Below are positions 12,901 through 21,645 of a stretch of DNA of 64,000 bases, piece by piece (position 1 is the first letter of the stretch; each line of letters begins with the position of its first letter). The position numbers and the translations under genes are program-made. This DNA comes from Lepturacanthus savala (taxonomy: Eukaryota; Chordata; Actinopteri; Scombriformes; Trichiuridae). The stretch lies in assembly GCA_030544235.1 (NCBI GenBank), contig CM060465.1, positions 26,978,988 through 27,042,987 on the forward strand, in the 5' to 3' direction. Below the pieces are notes generated by a model. It worked only from the letters and a program-made list of their open reading frames with translations. It was not told the DNA's origin and ran no database searches.

Positions 12901-15900
12901 GGCTGGAGTCCATATTCTGTTTCTACTCACACTCCTCCAGAAAGAATGAAAATATTAGTATCGGTTCCCACAGGTATTTGGAGGGACAAAACACCATGAA
13001 CCTAGAATCCAAAACACCAATACTATAAAACAATAGAACTGGAAACTAGCTGGTTAGTTGAAGTTACCAGTTACAGTAGTTATTTGATTAATGAATTCCA
13101 TCCAGTAATTAAGGTGTTACTACATTACACACGGATTTTAAAATAACCAACAACAAAGAATCAATTATATAGTGACGCTACATGTTACAGATTTAATGAT
13201 AGGCTATAAATATAATATAAAGTTTGATTAATTGATTGATTGAGGAATTAAACAGTAACCCGGAATTAGTGTGCTGACTTCACTGTGGCTTTTGAAGCCT
13301 GATGTTTGTATGTATCTATCCCTTAATGCCGAAAATCAACACTCAATACTTAAAATTCCATGCCATTACTATGAAATCTGTCCCAAACCAGACACAGAGG
13401 GACTTTTTTAAAAAACCTGTTATCAGAAACCCTTCACCTGACACTCATTCGCCTCGGTCCATCTCTCTCTATCCTTCTCCCTCTCACTCCTCCTGCACCG
13501 ACCCGCTCTGGAACTTCTTCTGGTTTCAATTAAAATCTTTATCGGGAAGGTCAGTTGCCAGGAGGAGGAGGAATGGGGGGGGGGGGGGGGCGGGGGGGGG
13601 CGGCTACCGCTGCCAAGCCTGACAAACGGAGACAATAAAGGATGACGAGGATGACGTCACTGTACTATTTCAAGTTTATTTTCCACGACAGGAAACAGAG
13701 GAAAGGGGAAAGAGATGATTTCATGCTTTCAACAGAAGTCCAATAGAGTGAATTCAACGTGTGTCACCCAAATGGATGAGGCTTAAGTATAATAAATTAT
13801 GAGTGAAGAAATTCCAAGGCATTTGTCCTCTATCAGGTCATTAAAATAATCTTATTTGTGTGGTATACCAATGAAAACAATGATCCCGTAGAAGTCTTAA
13901 TTTTCCTTCCTTGCGGTTTTGTGCTGAAAGATGCAGTAACCTTCCAACTTTTCAACCTTCACTTTTCATTTTAAGCTCTCCAAAAACTGAGTTGATAGAG
14001 TAGCTACTGTAGACTGAGTAACTGTGCAAAGACAGAAGTTTATATACCGCATTCCATCTGTTATGTGTCAAAGAGAAATAAGCACAGTCATGAACATAAG
14101 TTAGAAATAGCTTCTCTCTTATTCGATTTAATCAGATTTATAGTCCTGAGAAATGTAGGTGCATCACTCGTGAAAATACTTATAGATCCATAAATTCATA
14201 GTTAAGGTGGTAAATTCAGGATTTTGGTGGTGTATGAAGTAATAAAGGTAAAAAGTTGTGATGTATGTTAAACCTCCTGGCGTGTTGTCAATCTGACAAT
14301 AAAAGCTATATGGTCAGTCGCTTCACCATTTCCCCCCAAAACAAGGTACATTGCAGTAACAGTGCGTTCAAGTGGCTTTAGTAATTCTGATGAAGGAAAA
14401 TGAGGAAATCCAGTGACATTGTTAGCATGTCACGTGTTAGCATGTTTTGTGAATCTCTCTACTTAAAAGTTGAATATGTTGAGTTTTTATTAAAACCTAT
14501 ATTTAAAATAAATTATAAAAATAATACATTCACAGTAGGTTTAAAGGCGATGAATAAAACATTTCTGGAAAACAATTCTATCTACTGTGAATTAATTTTT
14601 AAAGATTTTTGATGGTTTGAAAATGACTATGTTTGCTAACCGATAGCGACAGGTGCATTGCGCGTTGCCAGATCTGTTCTCTATGCTCAGCACAGCAAGG
14701 CTAATGGGTAAAAATGGCAGAGTCTGCAACATTTCTCCTCCATCGGTAAGTTAAGCTAACTCGCTTGCCAACTTAGCTAACGTTAGCTGCTATTTAAATT
14801 CCTCTTCAACAACATTACCTGTTTTCATTATATGACACTGGCTCTAGATATGACTTTACTGGTAGTGAAACATTGACCTCCGCACCCAGTAAAACAGAGG
14901 CTTGATACTTTTGCCCTGTCCAGTATCGCCAGTTTGCGTTCACCTCTGTGGTGAGTGGCTATTATCTAGCTAGCTATTTGTATTCACATAGGTCTCATAG
15001 ACAATCATCAGCATACTGTGAAGTTCTGTCGGATGTTTATCAATACAAATATATAAAATCACAATGAAGCAGTTGGCAACAAACATGGCAACCCGATTGT
15101 TTTTGTGTGTGTGTGTGTTCCAACTATGACTTTGAGGCACTAGATGTCAAAATTCTGCTCATTTTACATAGTCCTATCTTTAAATATGTCAACTGTGCTC
15201 TTTGTAACAACTCATTCTATAGTCTAATCCAAACAGTTATATTTTTTCACACTACTAATGAAAAAGTAATATTCTCTATGTATAAAATATTTATCTAGCT
15301 AGTAACAAGAACTGTGAAAAAACATTTAGTGGAGTAAAAAGTACAGTACTTTGGAAATGCAAGTGAAGTGAAAATGATACTTCAGTAAATATATGTAGTT
15401 GCATTCCATCATGGATGTTACAGAGGTATGGAGACCATATGTTTACAAAGATCACAGCATCATACCGGAAGATTAGCACATCCATCTAGGTGTCATGTTT
15501 ACATCCGAAGGGACGAGTTAATAGCAGTGACTACTGCGGAGTCACTTGACCGGAGAATAAATAACGATTGTTCTCTTTCCCATTGAAGAAAAAAGTGAGT
15601 GGGTGTTAATCGGTTATTTGTCAGGGGTATTAGAGGTTTTCCTGTAATTTTAATTCTGCTTTATTGTTGAGTCAGCCACTAATTCCCTACCATCCTGTGA
15701 CCCTTCAGCCCCACTGTGACCCCGTGACCTTGTGGCTGTTGCTCATGTGCTGAAGCATTTCCTCAGAGCGCTCCGGTTCGCCTCCTCCAGCTGTGTAAAT
15801 GAGCAGAGCGCTCGGAAAACTCGCCGGGTCGTTTGCCAGCGAACGGCAGCAGTGATGAGTTTGGCCACAGAGGACAAAAAGAAAAAGACACTGGAAAGGA

Positions 15901-18900
15901 GAGGAACGATTGGTAAAATGTCTCAACTTTTAAGGTATGTTTGTTTCCTGGCGGCTGAGAGGAATGCTCCTGTACGAGCCGAGCCAAGGACCACCTCGAT
16001 TCATCGGAGCTGTTGGCGAAAGAGTGAAAGGCTTGACAGAGTAGAGATACGAGATCCAAGTCTGACAGATCCCTATCGCTGGATCGCCGGATGATGCGAT
16101 TGATTCGGATGATCCTCGCTGGCACTGCCGACGCATTTTTCAGTTTTTACACAAAGTTTTTCAAAGTTTTTACACAGGCTTTGCGAGTGTTTCTCCGTGT
16201 ATTTGTTGATACTTAAGTGATTTTTCCAGATGTGTCTTTGCTGCTCTCATAACTGAGGACAGGTTAATATCCAGCTGCAGCCACCGCAGCAACGGGCAGA
16301 ATATGGTTGAGAGAAGAGAAGCAAAGCCTGTGCTGTTTTTGCAAACTCTCCACTTTTCAAATCGGACACAGCACGGGGAAATCAGCCCGATCAGGTTCAG
16401 GATAAGAGTGATTTAGTGAACAGGCAGCACACAGCCAAAGTCTGCATCGCTTCCTCCAGCAGGCAGGCAGACGGCTCTATTGGCTCGGCATCCCTCCACC
16501 ATGGAGCTCGTGTCGATCCACAGCCAGATAACCCTTCACCTTCATAACAGGCACCACAGGTCAGAGGTCACAACCCTGACAATCTGTAAAATGTTTTTTC
16601 TTCCCCCGACACACGTCAAACTACCTTTAAACAACTGGATGTTTAACATGGTCTTACCCATCAGCTAAGTTTCAACAATAAAATTCAGGATATTTGTTGA
16701 ATCCTTGGTCATAAATCTTATATATATTTGGCATCCATATAAATCACCAAGCAACACTATTTTAATATGGTCTCCACGTGTAGAATTGTATATCATATTC
16801 AAGTGCTTTTGATATAACCCAAAAGCTCAAACAACCTCTAAATGAACCTTGTGGTTTGCCAACCGCTCTTTCGACAAGACTCGTCTTTAATCCTCAAACT
16901 ATGCGGATGTCAAGACATCCCCAAAAAAAATGAAACTTTCTGGACTATTTATTTGTTGAATTGATAAATGACTCCGACTGTTTAAGAAAAATATTGTGAG
17001 TCACATAATATGGTATAAAATATCTTTGCCCGCGAGCAAGGACACGTTTAATTCTTTTCTTTCTTTTTTTTTTTTGTTAAATGAAGCTCAGTGTGAAAGT
17101 TTCTCCTTACATAAGATGACAAGTATCAAGGACCAGCTTGATCATCATCCAGCGTACACTGTGTTACTCCCAGTACTGGCAGAAAGAATTAAGGCGTTAT
17201 TCTATTTTCCTTAGTTATATAAAACTTTCTTTTTTTTTTTGTAACGCATCAGACAAATTTATTGGTCTGTTTGGTGGCTGAAAAAGAGCTGCTTCTTCGT
17301 TACAGACAAAATAAAACCAACATGCATGTCTGTGGTTACTATTAAACGCAGCTGTGATGCCAAGCCAGCAGCAGGACGTGCCCAAATCATATTGCTATTA
17401 TGGTTTGTTTTATAATAGTGGCGAGCCACATGGGTGGAGTTTAACACATGCGAGAGCACACTGAGTGTCAGAGAGATTTGACAAACCGCAAAACAGTTTT
17501 TAAGTCCTTTTTAAAGTCACTTTACTAGCATGCCTGCGAGGATGATCTGTTTCCAGGTGGTTTGAAGTCGGTGAAATCAAATGCAAAATGATTGAAGGAA
17601 AGAGTTTTAGATTTCGTTCTAGGAGAAGCACGTCTGTTCAGCTCGGTCAAGGCAGGTGGGAACTGATGCCTTCCTGTGCGGCGTTACCAACCATGGATCG
17701 ACGTGCTAGAACAACAACATCGTGACTGATGTGTTGTTGAGTTTAACGATCCGCCTAAAAGCCGCAACATGCCATAAAAACCATTTCACCCTCTTGAGTT
17801 CCAGGAGAAATACTCACTGACCTGCAGGCTCAACCTCAAGGGAAACATCCAGAACCTCCAAACTATTCCCAAATTCAATTTAGAGGCTAGTGGGATCATA
17901 ATACTCTAGTTTTAATGGAGAGAAACACAATTTAATCAGAGGAAAACAGGAAAAGGGTCTCGAAAGTGTCCTAATTTTCAAATTCACCCAATTATTCTCT
18001 GCCTGCAGCGTTTTCTCTAACCATTTTTGCCAGATTCGTATGAAAGTTGATTTATATATTCATCATCCCGAGAGGGTAATTTCCAAAGATTATCGTGGCC
18101 CAACTGAACTTTCTTCTTTGGGTCATGCTTTGAAATCCGATTTTCCCTTGGCCTCTTGCATGCGTTTTTTCGTGCTGGACTTGAGAGAGGCTTCTGTGCT
18201 TTTAACTCATACTGCTCAGTGGTGATTTAGGACATTTCTCACTACCGTTAGAGATAACTCTTCTGTGGTCTGTGTTAGTCATCACTGCTATATCTGCAGT
18301 TTTTCATTGGAGTATGTGTCATATTTTAGCTCGACCTGACAGATAACTGTCAAAGGTGACATAAGTATTGCATCCAATTTCACCTCTAAACTACAATTTT
18401 TCTGATTTCTAGCAGGTTGTCAAATATTTGGCTGCAAAGGAACAGCAGGCCCAGCACTACAGACCCAAATGTTAATATTTCATTTTATAAGGTCTGAATA
18501 TTGTTTATGGGGAGAAAGTAATCACCAGATCAATACGTATTCACTGTATCCAAATAGCCACTGAGGGTCTAGTGCACCATCGCAAGTGAAACTTACTGTC
18601 TTTTCAAAATAAAGTGTTTCACTGTTCATTATGAATACACTCCTGTTCAAAGGTTTGGTGTCACCCAGACAATTTAGTGTTTTCCATGAAAAGTCACACT
18701 TTAATTTACCACCATAAGTTGTTTAATGAATATAAACTTTTATTACATTAGCCTTCTCACACAATGAGCGAAGAGATTGTACCATTAGAACACTGGAGTG
18801 ATAGTTGCTGGAAATGGGCCTCCTCATGTAGATATTGCACCAAACACCAGACATTGCACCTAGTATGAAATAATTTACCACATTAGCATTGTCTAGTGTG

Positions 18901-20597
18901 TATTTCTGTTTAGTTTAAAGTTACAGTATCTTCATTAAAATTAAAATCTTCAAAATATCTTCAAAAATAAGGAAATTTCTAAGTGACCCCAAAACTTTTG
19001 AATAGTAGTGTAAAATAAAACAAAAGCATTTACTGATTCAAGCTTTACACACATGAAACACACTGTATTTTCTTCAGTTTGTACTCAATGATTAACTTGA
19101 TAGTTACTGAATTAAAACTATTTTATCAGGTTGTGGGAAATAATATTTAAAACTGAAGAAAATCTTAAGCCATATAGTCCACACCCAAAATATAGTGTGA
19201 TGTTCCTTAAAGGTACAGTGCATAAGATTTAATGGCACTTAGCGGTGGGATTGCAGATTGCAACCAACTGAATACCCCTCCTCCTCCTTTCCAAGGAAAA
19301 CATAAGAACATAACGAGGCAGCTTCTTGAGCCAGTTTGTTCATTCTTGGCTACTGTAGAGACACGAAGATACAAATCGTTCCATCCAAGGTAATAAAAAA
19401 ACACCAAATTCTTCTTTTGATTGAATTGGATTGTAATATTGAATTGAATGTAATATTCCTGTTCCTAACAAGTCTGTCGGCCATGTGCCACAGGAAACAA
19501 CCTCACCCAAGTCAACGCCATGGGTTACCTTGCATCAGCTCAGGTCCTATCCCATGCACTCAAAATCATCATGCGTACTTCCGAGCCAGGTTATTGTTCT
19601 ATTATTCATGTGTGCACTGATGAGTGCCCATGGGGCACCCTGGCCCATTATCATAGTCTTTAAGGGTTGGGGCTGCACTCTCCATCAATAAGTCTAAGAA
19701 GTCCTTCAGATGTTATAGCAGTCTGACAAATTAAGCTCCTTTGAACTATTTGGACTTTTCATAGCTGAATTTCTTGTCTGATGGGTGCAAAAGATTTAGT
19801 TATCCACCTGTGCTGTTTGACTTATCATCTTCATGATTCCATATGCTGTCAACATACAACACAACTAACACCATATTACTGCACAGGTGACAGTTACTCC
19901 ACTAGTATTGCTGAAAAGGGCAAGACTAGTCTAGACTGTTACTATTAAAGCTCATAGAGACTTAGAAAGACTTTGAAATGTGTAAAAAAAAAAGTCATGT
20001 TGAGGCTAATAGAGAAATGCTTTGAATGAACCCACGTGTTCTGGCTCACAGAGCTCTCCACATGTGCAGCTGACAACATGCCGTCAGACGTTACTGTCAC
20101 AACATAGAAAAATGGAGACATCCTGACAAAAAAAACTGTTCGCACCTTTAAACGAAAATCAAATATTTGTATCTGATGGTAATTTGTGTAAACGTTCTTA
20201 ATTATTTTATATTGACTTTTACTTCATTATCACCAATAGAACTTATGATTAAAACTTGAAAATCTCAAGATAAATAGCTTCAAAGTTCACTTTGTCTTTA
20301 GCTGCAATGCTTTTCAAGTGTAAAAAGTATCAGCATCTTAATGCACCTTTCATGCAAGTATTTGCAAGTACACATGTAGCCTGTATTAGAACCCTGCAGT
20401 TGCCCTTTCTATAACATACTCATTCTGTCACCATAGCAACAGGTGCTTTGCAATTAGGAAACTCAGGCTTAAAACTCAGATCTTGTCCACGTCCTGCACC
20501 TGTCTGACACAAACACACTTCTCATTTCAAACTCTCTCCGTTGCTCACCTGGCAGGAGGCTGCAGGTCCACAGCAGCAGAAGGTGATAATAGTCCAT
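109..20597 (-). CDS. itga11: Integrin alpha-11, N-terminal 477 residues (12 exons, 3' part off the left edge)
   Basis: Alpha chain of a collagen-binding integrin (partner beta-1), a type I plasma-membrane receptor for fibrillar collagen. Coding exons, in transcript order: 20597-20549, 12524-12413, 6998-6889, 6665-6574, 6294-6180, 6083-5956, 5760-5612, 5526-5382, 5163-4998, 4361-4291, 850-706, 257-109. All have GT-AG borders and all phases agree, giving 1431 nt. Residues 1 to about 16 are a hydrophobic signal peptide. FG-GAP blades follow (FGYTVQQHE, LLVGAPFAST). The I domain spans about 165-360, with the MIDAS DGSNS at 172-176, Thr242 in GGEETRT and Asp273 in VITDGESHDS. Then come DGVLLGAVGAYDWNGAVLK and VAGAPRFNHTGKV. 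I remember the last two motifs, and the short loop before the I domain, as closer to alpha-11 than to alpha-10, -1 or -2. Human alpha-11 has about 1188 residues, so roughly 60 percent (remaining blades, thigh, calf, transmembrane, tail) lies outside. The choice of a/b paralogue is open. Confidence 0.93.
706..850 (-). CDS. itga11: itga11 exon 11: propeller blade 3
   Basis: Reads DGVLLGAVGAYDWNGAVLKE, then TKHGKVVPPKSSYKEEFPEK and LKNHAAYLG. DGVLLGAVGAYDWNGAVLKET with EFPE.LKNH.AYLG is among the clearest alpha-11 signatures in the window. The acceptor is CCCACAG and the donor GTAATG. Confidence 0.94.
851..4290 (-). other. itga11 intron 10
   Basis: The 3.4-kb intron separating exons 10 and 11. 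Apart from the L2-like LINE fragment at about 2270-3190, which lies on the opposite strand, I see only AT-rich sequence and no further integrin exon. The flanking exons join directly in frame (HLVK-DGVLL), so none is missing. Confidence 0.7.
2270..3190 (+). mobile_element. L2-like non-LTR retrotransposon fragment, 3' end
   Basis: Broken reverse-transcriptase C-terminal region. One intact stretch at 2543-2737 reads MSQHDLEKLVHAFIFSRLDY, then LQLVQNAAVKVLTKTKKIDH, the familiar end of teleost L2-type polyproteins. Upstream pieces (KTEIIVFG, NLGVIMDS) and downstream pieces (GLLSVPR-like, ELKTFLF) lie in other frames, so the copy is dead. It ends in the typical tail GTGCTATACAAATAAACTTG near 3185. 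It lies antisense to itga11, within intron 10. Confidence 0.8.
4291..4361 (-). CDS. itga11: itga11 exon 10: return to the beta-propeller
   Basis: Reads GTSSQGRGFGLQMAQAGFST, then HLVK, equivalent to the alpha-11 segment GT.....FGL.M.Q.GFS.H.V. The donor is GTGAGT (4290-4285) and the acceptor TTTTGCAG. A short 71-nt exon. Confidence 0.9.
4610..4735 (-). repeat. Degenerate copy of a dispersed fish repeat
   Basis: The stretch with ACTCAGCCTCACACCTATGG, AGAGAAAACCCAGGCAACAC and CACAAACCCAACAC resembles the reverse complement of the repeat at 8995-9340, which carries GTTTGCATGTTCTCCCCGTG. It is heavily diverged. Lies in itga11 intron 9 (4362-4997), which otherwise shows nothing. Confidence 0.45.
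4998..5163 (-). CDS. itga11: itga11 exon 9: C-terminal I domain
   Basis: Reads VLGYYNRRGINPEAFLKEIK, then FIASDPDELHFFKVTDESAL and KDIVDALGERIFTLE. This covers the collagen-selective helix region (GYYNRRGINPE.FL.EIK) and the last helix of the I domain. The exon is 166 nt, with acceptor CCCCAG, donor GTCAGC, and an end in phase 1. Confidence 0.94.
5382..5526 (-). CDS. itga11: itga11 exon 8: I domain, MIDAS aspartate
   Basis: Reads SEAFKRGGRPGAQKVMIVIT, then DGESHDSPDLVQVVADTEKD and NITMYAIA. Asp273 of VITDGESHDS is the remaining MIDAS acid. It ends in phase 0 at donor GTGAGT (5381-5376). The acceptor is CGCAG at 5531-5527. Confidence 0.94.
5612..5760 (-). CDS. itga11: itga11 exon 7: I domain, MIDAS threonine
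   Basis: Reads VGVVQYGSSVVHEFGLGDYQ, continuing to IDQRGGEETRTALGISVAR. Thr242 in GGEETRT corresponds to the MIDAS threonine of I-domain integrins. The acceptor is CTGCAG. The donor GTACGA is non-consensus after position 2. The exon ends in phase 2, and exon 8 completes an Arg codon. Confidence 0.93.
5956..6083 (-). CDS. itga11: itga11 exon 6: start of I domain with MIDAS DxSxS
   Basis: Reads RCETFMDIVIVLDGSNSIYP, then WYEVQDFLINVLNKFYIGPG and QTQ. DGSNS (residues 172-176) supplies three of the metal-binding side chains of the collagen-binding I domain. The acceptor is TTTATAG. The donor GTCGGT at 5955-5950 is weak, but the in-frame join with exon 7 (QTQ-VGVVQYGSS) is unambiguous. Confidence 0.93.
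6108..6130. repeat. (ATGT)n microsatellite
   Basis: About five tandem copies of a 4-bp unit in itga11 intron 5, less than 50 bp from the exon 5 donor and just upstream of exon 6. Short, probably neutral. Confidence 0.8.
6180..6294 (-). CDS. itga11: itga11 exon 5: cysteine-containing segment before the I domain
   Basis: Reads TCGPLWSHECGSSLYSTGIC, then SRVRSNFRLSHTFAPALQ. The pattern C.PLWSHECGSS...TG.CSRV.SNFR is conserved in alpha-11. The CTCAG acceptor ends at 6295 and the GTAATG donor starts at 6179. The last base (A) combines with exon 6 to give Arg160. Confidence 0.92.
6574..6665 (-). CDS. itga11: itga11 exon 4: blade 2, first half
   Basis: Reads GKLSLDNVSERKDKMKLGMT, then LTSNPKDSSFV. 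NVSERKD.M.LGM.L..NPKD.SF is recognisable from the alpha-11 chain. The donor is GTGAGT at 6573-6568 and the acceptor GATCAG. The exon starts in phase 1 and ends in phase 0. Confidence 0.9.
6889..6998 (-). CDS. itga11: itga11 exon 3: rest of blade 1
   Basis: Reads WLLVGAPFASTGKQQTGDVY, then RCPLDSRNSANCSRLNLG. VGAP is the typical blade motif, and TGDVY.CP...NC..LNLG is the alpha-11/alpha-10 pattern. The donor is GTGAGC. The acceptor ACCACAG (ending at 6999) is preceded directly by a (TG)n tract instead of pyrimidines; see findings. The exon is 110 nt, so skipping it would shift the frame. Confidence 0.9.
7006..7048. repeat. (CA)n microsatellite next to the itga11 exon 3 acceptor
   Basis: About 21 CA units on the plus strand, read as (UG)n in the itga11 transcript. 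It ends only a few bases before the ACCACAG acceptor of exon 3 and takes the place of the polypyrimidine tract. Confidence 0.95.
7905..7934. repeat. Near-perfect 30-bp palindrome
   Basis: A 20-bp exact inverted repeat at 7910-7929, centred on GGTTACATGTAACC, extends to 30 bp with a single mismatched pair (7909/7930). It lies in itga11 intron 2. It could be the core of a foldback element or a symmetrical protein-binding site. Confidence 0.8.
8995..9340 (+). repeat. Dispersed teleost repeat (SINE-like or other non-coding element)
   Basis: Carries the widely repeated fish string beginning GTGGCACAGCGGGTAGCACT, then GTGTGGAGTTTGCATGTTCT, GGTTAATTGGAGACTC and GGCTCCAGCAGACCCC. I know it as a very abundant non-coding repeat of teleosts but cannot assign its class with certainty. 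It is diverged and lies in itga11 intron 2. Overlapping open frames here are by-products of the repeat. Confidence 0.75.
9897..9981. repeat. Long (CA)n microsatellite
   Basis: About 42 uninterrupted CA units after a short imperfect lead-in from 9886. Long open frames of repeated Thr-His or Val-Cys across it are artefacts. Likely length-polymorphic. Confidence 0.97.
12413..12524 (-). CDS. itga11: itga11 exon 2: mature N-terminus, first FG-GAP blade
   Basis: Reads DLHLCFNFDTKNFKIFYGSK, then ENQFGYTVQQHEAGGRQ, matching the start of mature integrin alpha-11 (FN.DT....FGYTVQQH). The acceptor is TTTCAG at 12530-12525 and the donor GTGAGA at 12412-12407. The exon is 112 nt and ends in phase 2, with the Trp codon split across the intron. 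It is isolated between an 8-kb and a 5.4-kb intron, as is common for the second exon of integrin alpha genes. Confidence 0.9.
13575..13601 (+). repeat. Poly-G tract with G-quadruplex potential
   Basis: Sixteen G, one C, nine G, then C and GG. Preceded by GGAGGAGGAGGAATG. Easily satisfies the four-G-run rule for an intramolecular quadruplex. It lies in itga11 intron 1, so the transcript (minus strand) carries poly-C. The exact count may be unreliable because homopolymers are error-prone in sequencing. Confidence 0.85.
18638..19010. mobile_element. Tc1/mariner-type MITE, copy 1
   Basis: Terminal inverted repeats of about 28 bp: left CACTCCTGTTCAAAGGTTTG, right (reverse complement) CACTACTATTCAAAAGTTTT. 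They are flanked by TA on both sides (18636-18637 and 19011-19012), the target duplication of Tc1/mariner elements. No transposase frame, so non-autonomous. The same family recurs at 30120, 31982 and 51994. Lies in itga11 intron 1. Confidence 0.8.
19206..19380 (+). repeat. Dispersed fish repeat, one end
   Basis: The run AAAGGTACAGTGCATAAGAT, then GGCACTTAGCGGTGGGATTG and GCAGATTGCAACCAACTGAA, is a string I recognise from many teleost introns, probably the end of a hAT-type non-autonomous element. The other boundary is unclear. Lies just inside itga11 intron 1. Confidence 0.5.
20549..20597 (-). CDS. itga11: itga11 coding exon 1: start codon and signal peptide
   Basis: The ATG at 20597-20595 opens MDYYHLLLLWTCSLLP, a short polar start followed by a Leu-rich hydrophobic core, as expected for a secreted N-terminus. 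The exon ends in phase 1 at a good donor (GTGAGC at 20548-20543). The shared codon becomes Asp17 when joined to exon 2. The transcription start is not visible. The 5' leader presumably extends into the purine-repeat region above 20600. Confidence 0.8.
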
Positions 20598-20599
20598 GA

Positions 20600-20830
20600 G
20601 TGTGTTCGAAAAAAGAAGAAGAAGAAGAGCTAGAAATACTGAGTGTGTGTGTATGTGTGTGTGTGTGTTTGTCAGAGGGTCGATGCCTAACTCTGCTGCT
20701 CTGATGTGTGAAGTAGAGACAGACCGAGAGGAAGAGGAGGAGGAGGAGGAGGAGGAGGAGGAGGAGGAGGAGCGCAGTAAACACACCTCCTCCTGCTGAA
20801 TGTGTCGACTTCATGCGTGCACACACAGAT
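20600..20830 (-). promoter_or_regulatory. itga11: Probable itga11 promoter and 5' leader
   Basis: Inferred only from position: the stretch just upstream of the signal-peptide exon. On the itga11 strand it contains a CA array (about 20640-20670), the TCC repeat and the sequence GGAGGAGGTGTGTTTACTGC. I see no convincing TATA box, and the transcription start cannot be placed. Confidence 0.4.
20728..20773. repeat. (GGA)n purine tract upstream of itga11
   Basis: About 15 GGA units on the plus strand (TCC on the itga11 sense strand), centred some 150 bp upstream of the itga11 start codon, so within its 5' leader or core promoter. Mirror-repeat purine tracts of this type can form triplex (H-)DNA and often sit at promoters. 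The open frames of poly-Ser, poly-Leu or poly-Glu here are artefacts. Confidence 0.9.
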
Positions 20831-21409
20831 CCCTGTTGTTAAAGAGACTTTAACCTCACCTTCCCTTTTCAAAACAGGCGCTTAAACGTTGGTGCACAAA
20901 CAGGAAATGCCTCCATTTGCGTCTGACGACCAGATGTGGACATCTGTCCATTGATCATGAACACAAAGTTACTGCCAGGGGTGTCATGAAGTCTTTTTGC
21001 TGTTGTTGTTGAAGGGGCAACATTTCATAATGAATATTAACATTATTAACATTATTATTGTCATTATCTGCTATATATATCATAGGATTTAATATATATG
21101 ACTGTTTTTTTTATTAATTTAAATGCACAACAGGTCATTTTTGGCTCCTAGGGGGCTCTAGACCCGAGAAATAATAAAGTGGGTGTGTTCCAGGCGTTGT
21201 ATGCTGTAGTAAAGGTGCAGTGTTATCTTGATGCCAGGTTAACCCTATGCACTAAGACTGAAAACAAAAAGTGGTTAATGGCACATTGCATCAAAACTAT
21301 TTTAAATGATGTAAATAGTACGTCTAGTCTGACAGGCAGGTGCACTCTGCTGTTTAAGCCCTTTATTTAAATTGCAGCGAGAACAATGCAATAAATGTCC
21401 TGAGCTCCC

Positions 21410-21645
21410 TCTAAAAAAGTATTTCAGAAGGTAAAAGTATCTAAATAGTAATCTTATCAAATGTTGAAATTGTAATCTTAAAAGTAATTCCTACTGTCAA
21501 AAGTAGTGGGGTATAATATTTATCGTTGCTTATTATTTTATAGTATAAAGTAGCATTAAATGGATGTACACAAGAATACACAAGAAAAGCACAACTGCCT
21601 AAATTTGTAAATGTGCTTAGTTACATTCCACTACTGACAAAATCC
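21410..21645. repeat. Fragment of a teleost step-like AAGTA repeat
   Basis: Rich in AAGTA and AGTAGTGG strings and ending AATGTGCTTAGTTACATTCC, a pattern common to a non-autonomous fish element whose ends read TACTTAAGTACAGTACTTG. Diverged. Related scraps lie at about 27775-27870 and 35835-35975. Confidence 0.5.

Larger units (their letters stand above)
12525..20548 (-). other. itga11 intron 1
   Basis: The 8-kb first intron. It holds a poly-G tract (13575), a possible exon-like string (14714-14745), a CpG-richer patch (15750-16130), a Tc1-type MITE (18638-19010) and another dispersed repeat (from 19206). First introns often carry enhancers, but none can be proven from sequence alone. The remainder is AT-rich, with short runs of T and no recognisable coding sequence. 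Confidence 0.65.

Noticed and set aside
20427..20440. GTCACCATAGCAAC as an RFX X-box near itga11 exon 1
   Set aside because: It fits the consensus, but the following AGCAACAGGTGCTTTGC resembles a stretch at about 14646-14662, so it is more likely part of a dispersed repeat.
20469..20872. Ser-, Leu- and Glu-rich frames near the itga11 start
   Set aside because: Produced by the GGA/TCC repeat in different frames. Only the short signal-peptide exon is supported here.
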